Assembly (NCBI GenBank): GCA_947626385.1
Contig: CANQSD010000007.1
Span: 1-32,019 of the forward strand
DNA from: an uncultured Oscillospiraceae bacterium
GTDB lineage: Bacteria; Bacillota; Clostridia; Oscillospirales; Oscillospiraceae
Reading direction: 5' to 3'
DNA: 32,019 bases
The notes beneath the pieces were generated by a model. The model had not been told where the DNA came from. It made no database searches and was given only the letters and a program-made list of their open reading frames with translations. The stretch's first letter is position 1; each line of letters starts with the position of its first letter. Shown in pieces: positions 13,118-21,785 of the stretch. The translations under genes and the position numbers were made by a program.

Positions 13118-13303
13118 TATACCACCCCCCGCCGCCCGTTGCAAGCGCTCACGCCGGGGCTTGAAAAAAGCGCCGATTCGACAAAACTTCCTATTTACAT
13201 TTTGTCCCAAATGCGCTACTATAAAAGCACAGCTTATCCGATCCTCGAAATTTTCCCATCGAAGACCGTAAGCTCATATCTTTATCCCACAACCCTATTT
13301 CTT

Positions 13304-13332
13304 GGCGGGCCGAAAGGTCCGCCCCTTTTTTT
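13304..13332 (+). terminator. Intrinsic terminator, possibly of a small RNA
   Basis: GGCGGGCC (13304-13311), GAAA loop, GGTCCGCC (13316-13323), then a run of seven T. One G-U pair interrupts an otherwise complete stem. There is no plus-strand gene before it: the nearest plus signal is TATAAA at 13220-13225 with only a poor -35 (TTACAT, 19-bp spacer). A short transcript of about 100 nt from 13232 is possible. The rest of 13118-13444 holds only this and the promoter at 13376. Confidence 0.7.
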
Positions 13333-13375
13333 ATTGAAAAAGTCCCCCCTTTTTTGAAAACTTTTGAAAAAAAAG

Positions 13376-13404
13376 TTGCATTTTGTCACACGGTCTGCTA
13401 TAAT
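13376..13404 (+). promoter_or_regulatory. Strong vegetative promoter for the DUF2752-TM2 pair
   Basis: TTGCAT (13376-13381), a 17-bp spacer, TGC extension and perfect TATAAT (13399-13404). Transcription should start near 13411, about 35 nt before the first gene. Confidence 0.85.
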
Positions 13405-13444
13405 TCACACATAGTTCATAAACTTTAGCGCGGTGCGGTCTGTC

Positions 13445-13798
13445 ATGTCCAAAAAAACCGTTTTTTTCCTGAAGCTGGCGTTTCTTGTTCTGTGCGGCGG
13501 GGTTCTGCTGGCGGTCTACCTTCTGGGGGTCCCCTGCCCCATCCTGACGTACCTTGGCTTTCCCTGTCCGGGGTGCGGCATGACCAGGGCGTATCTGAGT
13601 CTTTTGCGGCTGGACCTCCGGGGGGCGTTTTCCTACAACAGCGCCTTTTGGACCGTGCCCTTCTTCTTCCTGCTGCTTTTGAAGGACGGGCGGCTCGTCC
13701 GTTCGGTCCGGGCGAACACGGCGCTCGTCACCCTCTTGTTGAGCTGCGTGGCCGTCTCCTATGCGGCCGCGCTCCTGAAATTTTTTATCCCCGGCTGA
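13445..13798 (+). CDS. DUF2752 membrane protein
   Basis: 117 residues from ATG at 13445; a GTG at 13433 is an alternative, and neither has a clear ribosome-binding site. The family hallmark CPGCGMTRA lies at 41-49, just after the first membrane helix (about 7-28). Two further hydrophobic segments are at about 65-80 and 92-114. Function of DUF2752 is unknown; the paired cysteines could bind metal or form a redox pair. It is followed 30 bases later by a zinc-ribbon/TM2 gene in the same transcription unit. Confidence 0.88.
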   Translation: MSKKTVFFLKLAFLVLCGGVLLAVYLLGVPCPILTYLGFPCPGCGMTRAYLSLLRLDLRGAFSYNSAFWTVPFFFLLLLKDGRLVRSVRANTALVTLLLSCVAVSYAAALLKFFIPG

Positions 13799-13828
13799 AA
13801 ATTCTACATTTTTGAGGAGGAAAAGAAA

Positions 13829-14236
13829 ATGTATTGTAGGAATTGTGGAAACGTCATGGACAACAACGCCGTCGTCTGCGTCAAGTGCGGCGTGCCCAGG
13901 GGCTCCGGCACCAACTTCTGCCCCAACTGCGGCACCAACACCGTTCCCGGCGCGGTGGTCTGCGTCAACTGCGGCGTGTCTCTGGCCGCCCCCACCGGTC
14001 TGGTCCCGCAGAAGTCCAAGATGGCCGCCGGCCTTCTGGGCATCTTCCTGGGCTCCCTGGGCGTCCACAACTTTTACCTGGGCTACACTGGCAAGGCCGT
14101 GGCGCAGCTGCTCATCTCCATTCTGAGCTGCGGTTTTCTGGCCGTCGCCAGCGAGATCTGGGGCCTTGTGGAGGGCATCATGATCCTCACCGGCTCCATC
14201 AACAAGGACGGCAAGGGCAACCCCCTGAAGGACTAA
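13829..14236 (+). CDS. Double zinc-ribbon TM2-domain membrane protein
   Basis: 135 residues from ATG at 13829 behind GAGGAGG. Two treble-clef zinc ribbons in tandem: Cys3/Cys6 with Cys17/Cys20, and Cys31/Cys34 with Cys45/Cys48. Residues 62-122 are a TM2 domain: two helices with the family motif HNFYLGYTGKAVAQLL between them and EIWGLVEGIMIL in the second. It should sit in the membrane with the zinc ribbons inside the cell. TM2 proteins are often found beside DUF2752 proteins; no biochemical role is established. A strong terminator follows. Confidence 0.92.
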   Translation: MYCRNCGNVMDNNAVVCVKCGVPRGSGTNFCPNCGTNTVPGAVVCVNCGVSLAAPTGLVPQKSKMAAGLLGIFLGSLGVHNFYLGYTGKAVAQLLISILSCGFLAVASEIWGLVEGIMILTGSINKDGKGNPLKD

Positions 14237-14249
14237 ACGCGAAAAACAG

Positions 14250-14289
14250 AAATATCCCCCAAGGCTCCAACGCCCTGGGGGATATTTTT
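14250..14289 (+). terminator. Intrinsic terminator of the DUF2752-TM2 unit
   Basis: A 12-bp perfect stem (AAATATCCCCCA at 14250-14261, complement at 14276-14287) ending in TTTTT. Confidence 0.9.
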
Positions 14290-14520
14290 GCCTGTCGGGA
14301 AAGGGGAACGCGCGGGGTTTTTCCGGGCAGAGGCCGCCGCCTATCGAAAACTGACCCGCTCCGAACACCGCCGTACGGGCCGCCGCCCACGGCGGCCCAT
14401 CCCCCCGATAACCGGCATTTCCCGTTTTATCGAAACCATTCCGTCGCGCAACGTGGCACGGGCGGGTTTGGAACCCGCCCCTACAGGGGATAGGGAAGGT
14501 TATCTCAATAAAATTCCATT

Positions 14521-14877
14521 GGAGGTTATCGCAACGCGGGCCGCCAAGAGAGGCGGCCCCTACGGTGTTCATCGGGGACAATCCAAACCCTGCAACGTGG
14601 GCCGCCGTGGGCGGCGGCCCGTACGGCGTAATTGGGAAGGATACGGATTGTCGGAACCGGTCTGTCATCCTACGCTCGCTTCCCCCCTGCCCCCCTCCTA
14701 CGAGGAGGGGGCCCTGAGACGGGGGCGGGTGCGGGTTATCGGGACCGTTCCTGTCCCGCGACGTGGGGACGGGCGGACACATGGGTCCGCCCCTACAGGG
14801 GATTTGGAAGGGTATCCCTTTTGACCGACATCGGAGGTTATCGCAACGCGGGCCGCCAAGAGAGGCGGCCCCTACGG
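14521..14877 (+). repeat. 45-bp direct repeat pair
   Basis: 14521-14565 and 14833-14877 are identical: GGAGGTTATCGCAACG, then GGGCCGCC-AAGAGA-GGCGGCCC, then CTACGG. The central hairpin has the same outer CTAC signature as the GGGCGGGTT hairpins nearby but different arms. Confidence 0.8.
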
Positions 14878-15030
14878 CGCTGCTTGAAAACAGCCAAAAA
14901 CTGTAGGGGCGGGTTCTAAACCCGCCCGTTTTAGCCTCCCCCACGGGGGGAGGTGCCGAGCAAAGCGAGGCGGAAGGGTCGTCCCCGCCGCGCGGGCAAA
15001 TCCAAACTGCGGCGAAGCCGCAAACCTTTT

Positions 15031-15192
15031 ATACTAATATCTAATTAAAACAAGCCATTCGCAACGGTCTTATTCGCGTCATGCGGCGTCAGCCGCCTTG
15101 GAAATACCAATGGGTATTCCCTGCGGCGTCTTCCTTGCCTGACGCGAATAATCCTCGCCGCTCGGTGTCTTCTTTTAATTAGATATTAGTAT
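15031..15192. mobile_element. MITE-like element with 20-bp perfect terminal inverted repeats
   Basis: 162 bp flanked by ATACTAATATCTAATTAAAA (15031-15050) and its exact complement (15173-15192). Inside lies a second perfect 12-bp inverted pair, TTATTCGCGTCA and TGACGCGAATAA, and a central AATACC/GGTATT hairpin, so most of the element folds on itself. It has no gene. It sits in the CCTTTT-AAAAGCC junction of the composite repeat; copy 1 at 134-147 shows the empty junction (CCTTTTAAAGCC). A TTA target duplication is possible but the arms make it ambiguous. Confidence 0.8.
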
Positions 15193-15742
15193 TAAAAGCC
15201 CCCTCCTCGTAGGAGGGGGGCAGGGGGGAAGCGAAGGTTGGATAACAGAGCGGTCCCGATAATCCGCACCTGCCAAAGCCCCTCCTCCGGGGTCCCCGGC
15301 GGGCTGTTGCCCGCTGGGGAGAGGACTGCGCCCGCAGGCGCGTTTCGGAGGCCAACCGCCGCGTAGCGGCGGCTCTTAGGCCGGAGATGAGCGATGCCAG
15401 CGCCTGAGGGCGACCGAAGGAAGCCCGAAGCAAAGCGGCATCAGCGACGACGAGCCCGAGCGAAGCGACGGCCAGGGTGGGGACGACTACCCCACCGCTC
15501 TGAAAACGCACCCACCCCCTACCCCCTCCCCAAGGGAGGGGCAACCGTGACGGGAGGCAGGTGCGATACCGGAACGTTTTCGACTAAACGCACCCACCTC
15601 ATCCGGCGCCTGCGGGCGCAGCCGCCCTGCGGGGAAGGCTAAGACGGGAGAACCCTTCCGCCTCGCTTCGCTCGGCACCTCCCCCACGGGGGAGGTTATT
15701 AAGCTCCCCCGTGGGGGCTGTCGCGAAGCGACTGAGGGGTTC

Positions 15743-17203
15743 TCACGGTTCGTTGACGATGCCGGTGAAGACCGGCAGGCCGTTTTGGAGGACGGCGAAG
15801 AGGAAGGGGCGGTCGAAGGTGAGGGTGATTTTCTCCGTCTCAACGGGGGGCGCGGCGGAGCCGTCGAGCATCTCGAACACCGCGTAGGCCGCGCCCTCAC
15901 AGCCCTCCTCGTTGACCTTGACCCTCGCCCCGTGGAGGGCGCGGCTCAGATAAAGCCGGGCCGGGGTCCCGTCGGAGCGGACGGCGGCCAGGGGGGAGAA
16001 GTCGGCGGCGTTCACGTCAAAGGCGTCCGTGACGCCGAGAGCCTTGAGGGCGTCGTTGAGCAACCCGTCGTCCGAGACGTCGAACCGGGGCAGGGTCAGC
16101 TCCACCTTGTAGGTGCCCCGGCGCTCGTTGTCGAAGCGGCCGTTCAGCAGGGCCAGGGCCTGCGGGTCGGAGAGGAGTTCCTCCGGGGTCACGCCCTCGT
16201 CGGGGAGGAGCAGGACCATGGTGCTGTTCCCCAGGCTCTTGGTGACGGCGGCGTACTTGTCGCCCCAGTGATAGTCGCCCTCCGACATGGTCTGGTGCAT
16301 AAAGTCCACGGTCACGTCCCCGTCCGGGGCGTGGAAATCGCCGGGTGCCGTGAGGGCTTCGTCAAAGTACCACCGGTCCTTATAGGAGACGGCGGACACC
16401 AGCGCAAGGGCCGTGTCGGGGCCCAGCTCCACGCCGCCCACTCTGTCCTGCAAAAGCCCCCCGGTGTGGCCGTTCAGCCAGTCTTGGAGAAGGCCGTTAT
16501 AGCTCTCTGAGCCCATGGGCCCCGAGAAGGCGGAGGCGTAGTAGCTGTCCGCCAGGGTCTTTAAAACGCCCTTATCATAGCTCATACCGTCCCGGAGCCA
16601 CAGGGAGGCGGAGAGCTCCAGATAGGTCACGCCGTCGTTGACGTAGAGGGCGTTAAAGGCCCGGTTGGCGGCGGCGCGCAGGTCCTCCACGCTGTTCTGT
16701 CCCAAAAGTGTGAGCAGCTGGTCCCTGGTCCCGCCGCCGGCGGTCTCGGTGAGCATGGCAAGGCCGATGTAGATGTCCATGGGCGAGCAGACAGCGTTCT
16801 CCCCCGCCGCTCCCCCCAAAAACGCCGGCACGGCGGCGTCCAGATAGTGCCGAAAGGTCTCCCGCTCCTCCGCAGTCAGGCGTAGAGCGTTTTTCTGCTC
16901 CCGCCACTCGTCCACGGTGGACCTGGTGTACGCCACCCGCCGGGGATAGTCGGGCTTTGCCAGTCTCACCACCCCGTCGGGGACGCGCAGAGTGTCGTCC
17001 GGGGTGAGGCCGCTCCGATGCCGCCGCCACGCGGCGAAGCCCCCTACGCCCACGGCCAAAAGCAGGGCCGCCGCCACGGCCAGCGCCGTCCAGCGGCGCT
17101 TCAACGAGCCGGTTTTGCGCCTTCGGGGCGTCAGCGTCCCCGACGCCTCTATGTGCCGCTCGTCGATCTCGCCGATAGCGTCTACCAAATCGTTTTTCTT
17201 CAT
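15743..17203 (-). CDS. Membrane-anchored serpin with anti-sigma-like N-terminus
   Basis: 486 residues from ATG at 17203 with AGGAGG seven bases upstream. Residues 1-38 are cytoplasmic and basic (LVDAIGEIDERHIEA resembles the N-termini of clostridial anti-sigma proteins paired with ECF factors). Residues 39-59 are a membrane helix; residues 100-486 are a serpin domain facing outward, ending FDRPFLFAVLQNGLPVFTG. The reactive-loop hinge is EEGCEGAAYA (432-441): Gly at P15 and small residues at P12-P10 fit an inhibitory serpin, but Cys at P14 and Tyr at P9 are unusual. By spacing, P1-P1' would be about Gly448-Ser449. Its ATG overlaps the sigma-factor stop (ATGA), so the two are translationally coupled. 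Confidence 0.9.
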   Translation of the reverse strand: MKKNDLVDAIGEIDERHIEASGTLTPRRRKTGSLKRRWTALAVAAALLLAVGVGGFAAWRRHRSGLTPDDTLRVPDGVVRLAKPDYPRRVAYTRSTVDEWREQKNALRLTAEERETFRHYLDAAVPAFLGGAAGENAVCSPMDIYIGLAMLTETAGGGTRDQLLTLLGQNSVEDLRAAANRAFNALYVNDGVTYLELSASLWLRDGMSYDKGVLKTLADSYYASAFSGPMGSESYNGLLQDWLNGHTGGLLQDRVGGVELGPDTALALVSAVSYKDRWYFDEALTAPGDFHAPDGDVTVDFMHQTMSEGDYHWGDKYAAVTKSLGNSTMVLLLPDEGVTPEELLSDPQALALLNGRFDNERRGTYKVELTLPRFDVSDDGLLNDALKALGVTDAFDVNAADFSPLAAVRSDGTPARLYLSRALHGARVKVNEEGCEGAAYAVFEMLDGSAAPPVETEKITLTFDRPFLFAVLQNGLPVFTGIVNEP

Positions 17204-17757
17204 AACCAATCCTCCTTTTCCAAAAAGGTCCGCAGCTTTGTTCTGGTCCGGTGGAGGGACTGCTTGACGGCGCCTACGCTGATCCCCACGTCCCCGGCCA
17301 GGCGCGCCATGTCCTCAAAGCCGAAGTACCGCCGGAGGAAAAGGCTCCGCTCCCTCGCCGGCAGGCCGTCCAGAAAGCGGTCCAGCGCCCGGGCAAGCTC
17401 CGCCGTCTCCACCGCCTTTTCCGTGTCCTCCCCGGCGGGCAGGATCTCCGCAATCTCCTCGACGGCGGCCTCCGCCTCCCCGCCGCCCCGCTTTTGTGTA
17501 AGGCGGGCGCGCAAACGGGTGAGGCTCAGCCTCCGGGTGAGCTTGGCAAGATACGCCCCCAGCCTTTCCGGCCGGTGCTCCGGCATGGAGCTCCAGGCGG
17601 CCATGTACGTGTCGTTGACGCACTCCTCCGCGTCCCGCTCGTCCCCCACAATGTTGGCGGACAGCCGTTTCAGCGGCCGCCCGTACTTCGCCGCCGTCTC
17701 GTGGACGGCTCTCTGGTCGCGCGCCCAGTAAAGCCCCACGATCTCGGAATCCTCCAC
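17200..17757 (-). CDS. ECF-type RNA polymerase sigma factor
   Basis: 185 residues from GTG at 17757. GGAGGTGA lies 8 bases upstream, whereas the GTG at 17766 lies inside that site. Region 2 spans about 15-85 (YGRPLKRLSANIVGDERDAE, NDTYMAAW) and region 4 about 120-180 (LPARERSLFLRRYF, ISVGAVKQSLHRTRTKLR). No region 1.1 or 3. It overlaps the serpin gene by ATGA. In the family, the downstream gene normally encodes the membrane anti-sigma factor, which here would be the serpin. Confidence 0.93.
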   Translation of the reverse strand: MEDSEIVGLYWARDQRAVHETAAKYGRPLKRLSANIVGDERDAEECVNDTYMAAWSSMPEHRPERLGAYLAKLTRRLSLTRLRARLTQKRGGGEAEAAVEEIAEILPAGEDTEKAVETAELARALDRFLDGLPARERSLFLRRYFGFEDMARLAGDVGISVGAVKQSLHRTRTKLRTFLEKEDWL

Positions 17758-17922
17758 GCGTCTCACCTCCTCACCTCTAAACTCGCGAAAAAGGACTGTT
17801 GGTTACGGTCATATCATAAAAATACCACATAAAATTCCCCGGCGCAAGGGCGGGAGAGCGGCCCTTCGTCTATTATTTGCAAGATTTTATAAATGAAAAT
17901 TCATTTTTATATGGATTGCCCA

Positions 17923-19386
<1,464 letters not shown>

Positions 19387-19388
<2 letters not shown>

Positions 19389-19409
19389 AAAATAAAGGGG
19401 GCTTTGCCC
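19387..19409 (+). terminator. Interrupted gdhA terminator, left part
   Basis: AAAAATAAAGGGGGC, TTT, GCCC, then the insertion element. The matching right part is at 23618-23633. Joined across one copy of the duplicated GGGGCTTTGCCC, the two halves restore a 16-bp perfect stem (AAAAAATAAAGGGGGC with its complement, TTT loop) ending in TTTATTTTTT. As it stands this half lacks its T-run. Confidence 0.85.
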
Positions 19410-19480
19410 AATGTCATTAAGTTAAGAACCCTACCCCAAATCGGCATTTTGCCGAAAGGGCCAGCGGCGTTAAGTTAAGA
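19409..19480 (+). repeat. Left terminal inverted repeat and subterminal direct repeat
   Basis: The terminal repeat at 19409-19425 continues as TTAAGTTAAGA (19417-19427), which is repeated exactly at 19470-19480, 53 bp inward. A second binding site for the transposase is a reasonable guess. Confidence 0.75.
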
Positions 19481-19520
19481 CGCGCATAGAGCGCACGGCG
19501 TTGTTGCTGTGCGCTCTATG
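19441..19520 (+). terminator. Left-end insulating hairpins of the insertion element
   Basis: TCGGCA-TTT-TGCCGA (19441-19455) and a 12-bp perfect stem CATAGAGCGCAC (19485-19496) with its complement (19509-19520). They lie between the end of the element and the transposase gene. Hairpins at this place in IS4-family elements protect against transcription from outside; here that would be gdhA readthrough. Confidence 0.65.
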
Positions 19521-19530
19521 ATTTGTGGAG

Positions 19531-20050
19531 GTATCCACAAGTCGTGGGAATGATGTAAAAGTTACGCGGTTTTGAGAAAAGAGCCCATACGGAATGATAT
19601 GTGGTTCCATTACAACAAGTTTGTGCGACGATGTAAAAAACGACGGTTGTGCGGAAAATCGGAATATGATGGATTAAGCGGGCTTTTTCTATCCCAATCT
19701 TAACATGTCCTCGAAATGATGCAAAAAATGAGGTAGATGCAAAAATCACGCTATGGGACGCCTCCTGCAAAGGCAGAAGTGTTTCGTCAAAAAATTTTTC
19801 TGTGCTTTTTAGCGCCCCAACCCAACAATGGGAAAATATCAACCAGTCCTTTGAAAGCATAAAAAATTCGGTGCTCATCCCAAATGTGCCAATAGCGCGA
19901 AAAATCCGAATGATTGCTTACCCCTATCAACAAGTCCCGATGATGTATCAGAAAATCTCTTTGCACCCAGTTTTCTCAAATACCCGTTCCCAAAAACAAT
20001 GCTTACCGCCCTATATCAACAAGTCCTGTTTACGTATCAAAAATGATTTT
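19531..20050 (+). repeat. Seven-copy degenerate motif array, period about 80 bp
   Basis: Units with a core near ACAAGT and an A-run about 20 nt further on recur at 19537, 19615, 19703, 19775, 19842, 19930 and 20019 (spacings 78, 88, 72, 67, 88, 89). The best pair is TATCAACAAGTCC at 19925-19937 and 20014-20026. The whole tract is AT-rich and has no credible gene. Function unknown. Confidence 0.5.
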
Positions 20051-20085
20051 TGCCACGTTTTGGCTTTATCGTAAATGTTCACTTT

Positions 20086-20232
20086 TTGTTAACCTTTTCT
20101 GCTTTTTTGCCAGTATAATGGGCTTGAAATATAAAATCACGGACTTATAAACGCATCCCTCCTGTTCGACGCTCACGCGCCGATGTATGGCGCAAATGCG
20201 GCCATGCGTATCAAAATACAGGAGCTACCCCC
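20086..20232 (+). promoter_or_regulatory. Transposase upstream region
   Basis: TATAAT at 20114-20119 is a perfect -10 but the only -35-like box, TTGTTA at 20086, is 22 bp away, so the promoter looks weak. A GCGCC-GATGTAT-GGCGC hairpin at about 20176-20192 precedes the AGGAG ribosome-binding site at 20218-20223. Weak transcription and a leader hairpin are usual ways of keeping transposase low. Confidence 0.5.
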
Positions 20233-21537
20233 ATGACGACCCCACTTCCCGAAACCGTCAAAGCCGAGCTTGACCGCGCGATTCATTCCGCCTCTCTCCT
20301 GCGCGGCGGCTATGTCCCCGGAGGGCTGACAGACTTCAGCCGAAACCGCAAACTCCCCCTTGAAACCCTTTTGCGAACCATAATCAGTATGCAGGGCGGA
20401 AGTCTCAACAAGGAGCTTCATGACTGCGGCCTCGATGTTTCCGCCTCCGCCTTTGTTCAACAGCGCGGGAAAGTCGAGTTTAACATTTTCCGTAAAATCC
20501 TTCTGGACTTCAACAGATTCCACCCCGACCCGGAAACATATCGGGGCTACCGTATTTTCGCCGTGGACGGCTCCACGGTCAATATGGCATGTGACCCGGA
20601 TTCCCCTTGCTTTGTTTGCAACGCCAGCAACCCAAAGGGCTATTGCCAGACGCACATTAACCCGATTTATGACGTTTTGAACAAGACTTACTACGATTGT
20701 GTCCTACAACCACAGCCCAGCATGGACGAGATAGGCGCGCTTGTTTGGATGCTTAATGCCCGCCGTTTCCCGGATAAGACACTGATAGTTATGGACCGGG
20801 GCTACGAAAGCTATAATTTGATTGCCCACCTTATGAACGTGGACTTTCTCCTGCGTGTCAAAGACGGCGCTGGAGCGATGCGGGAAGTCGCAAAGCTACC
20901 GATGATGCCGCTTGACCGTGACTTGTCTATGACGATTACAACGACACAAACGAAGCGGGACAAGGAAAACGGCTATATCCTTTTGCAAGTTCCAAAAAGG
21001 ACGTACAAACAGAACTCCACGACCCGCCCCGCGCGTTGGGACTTTCCAAGCCCATATCCCCTCAAATTCCGCGTCGTGAGGTTCATGCTCGATACGGGGA
21101 AATACGAGACGCTTGTTACCTCCCTGCCACGGAGCATCACGCCCGACGAGCTAAAGGAGCTTTACCACGCGCGATGGGGTATAGAGACGAGCTTTAGACA
21201 GCTCAAGTACAATATCGGGCTCGTGAACCTGCACAGCAAGAACGTCAATTCCGTGTGGCAGGAAATTTATGGGGCTCTGACGATGTTTAATTTCTGTTCC
21301 CGTATCGTAAGAGGCGCTGTCGTTCAGAACAAGGCGGCGAATGTTCACGAATACGCGGTCAACATGAAGATGGCGATGGCGCTGTGCCGCGACTATTTCC
21401 GCGCCCCGGAGGGAGACGGGGAGAAGCTTTTGCTGGAAATTGCGAAGTACACCGAGCCGGTCCGACCGAACCGCGCAGACGCCCGAAACCTCCGGCCCAA
21501 GTCCTTCCCCGGCTTCACCTATCGCGTGGCGGCGTGA
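20233..21537 (+). CDS. IS4-family DDE transposase
   Basis: 434 residues from ATG at 20233. RNase H-fold catalytic triad by motif: Asp112 in FAVDGS, Asp188 in IVMDRGYES, Glu318 in YHARWGIETSFRQLK. The last motif matches the IS4 signature Y-(2)-R-(3)-E-(6)-K exactly (Tyr311, Arg314, Glu318, Lys325). A beta-strand insertion lies between Asp188 and Glu318, as expected for IS4. The frame is intact and all catalytic residues are present, so it may be active. Base composition is more AT-rich than the host genes. Confidence 0.95.
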   Translation: MTTPLPETVKAELDRAIHSASLLRGGYVPGGLTDFSRNRKLPLETLLRTIISMQGGSLNKELHDCGLDVSASAFVQQRGKVEFNIFRKILLDFNRFHPDPETYRGYRIFAVDGSTVNMACDPDSPCFVCNASNPKGYCQTHINPIYDVLNKTYYDCVLQPQPSMDEIGALVWMLNARRFPDKTLIVMDRGYESYNLIAHLMNVDFLLRVKDGAGAMREVAKLPMMPLDRDLSMTITTTQTKRDKENGYILLQVPKRTYKQNSTTRPARWDFPSPYPLKFRVVRFMLDTGKYETLVTSLPRSITPDELKELYHARWGIETSFRQLKYNIGLVNLHSKNVNSVWQEIYGALTMFNFCSRIVRGAVVQNKAANVHEYAVNMKMAMALCRDYFRAPEGDGEKLLLEIAKYTEPVRPNRADARNLRPKSFPGFTYRVAA

Positions 21538-21743
21538 TGGCCTTTTTCTCAAAAACCCGTAAAATTACCCCCAAAACAGCCATTTTAGGGCCTTATTACG
21601 CAAATCTTTTCTTATTTAGAAAGAATTTATACAAGAAATGACGGTGAAATAATAAAGAGTTTTTTGATAAAACGGCTGGAAATAAGAAGGAGGAGCAGGA
21701 CCATAATATGCCAAATTCGGCGGCGTAAACTGGAAATTAATTG

Positions 21744-21765
21744 CCCCGCGCCGGATGGCGCGGGG
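21744..21765 (-). terminator. Hairpin after the lipoprotein gene
   Basis: CCCCGCGCC, GGAT, GGCGCGGGG: a 9-bp perfect stem just past the stop codon on the minus strand, followed by CAATTAATTT. The T-run is poor, so termination strength is uncertain. Confidence 0.6.
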
Positions 21766-21785
21766 CGGCGTGTTTGGGGTGGGGG

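Larger units (their letters stand above)
14293..15742. repeat. Large repeat island (1.45 kb) without genes
   Basis: A mosaic of small palindromic modules. CCTCCTCGTAGGAGG family: reverse copy 14660-14733, forward copy 15198-15270 (split upstream by a MITE-like element). GGGCGGGTT-type hairpins with ACGTGG before and CTACAGGGGAT after: 14441-14502, 14741-14815 and a shorter one 14901-14930. GGGCCGCC palindromes: about 14376-14398 and 14596-14625. 14937-14980 and 15660-15700 are CCTCCCCCACGGGGGAGG plus GCGAAGCGAG modules. 15280-15470 is GC-rich filler sharing segments with 30680-30775. No frame here has a credible start, ribosome-binding site or conserved protein. Confidence 0.8.

Noticed and set aside
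13331..14944. 537-codon minus-strand frame covering the DUF2752-TM2 region and repeats
   Set aside because: It runs through a strong terminator, a perfect promoter and several repeat modules; its composition reflects repeat translation, and the plus-strand genes have starts and conserved motifs.
19531..20050. CRISPR array
   Set aside because: Units are degenerate, spacing is uneven and no cas gene is present; repeats elsewhere in the window are palindromic dispersed elements, not direct repeats with unique spacers.
21540..21785. Right end of a shorter insertion element directly after the transposase
   Set aside because: No copy of the 17-bp terminal repeat or of the target duplication occurs here; the only matching end is at 23594-23610.
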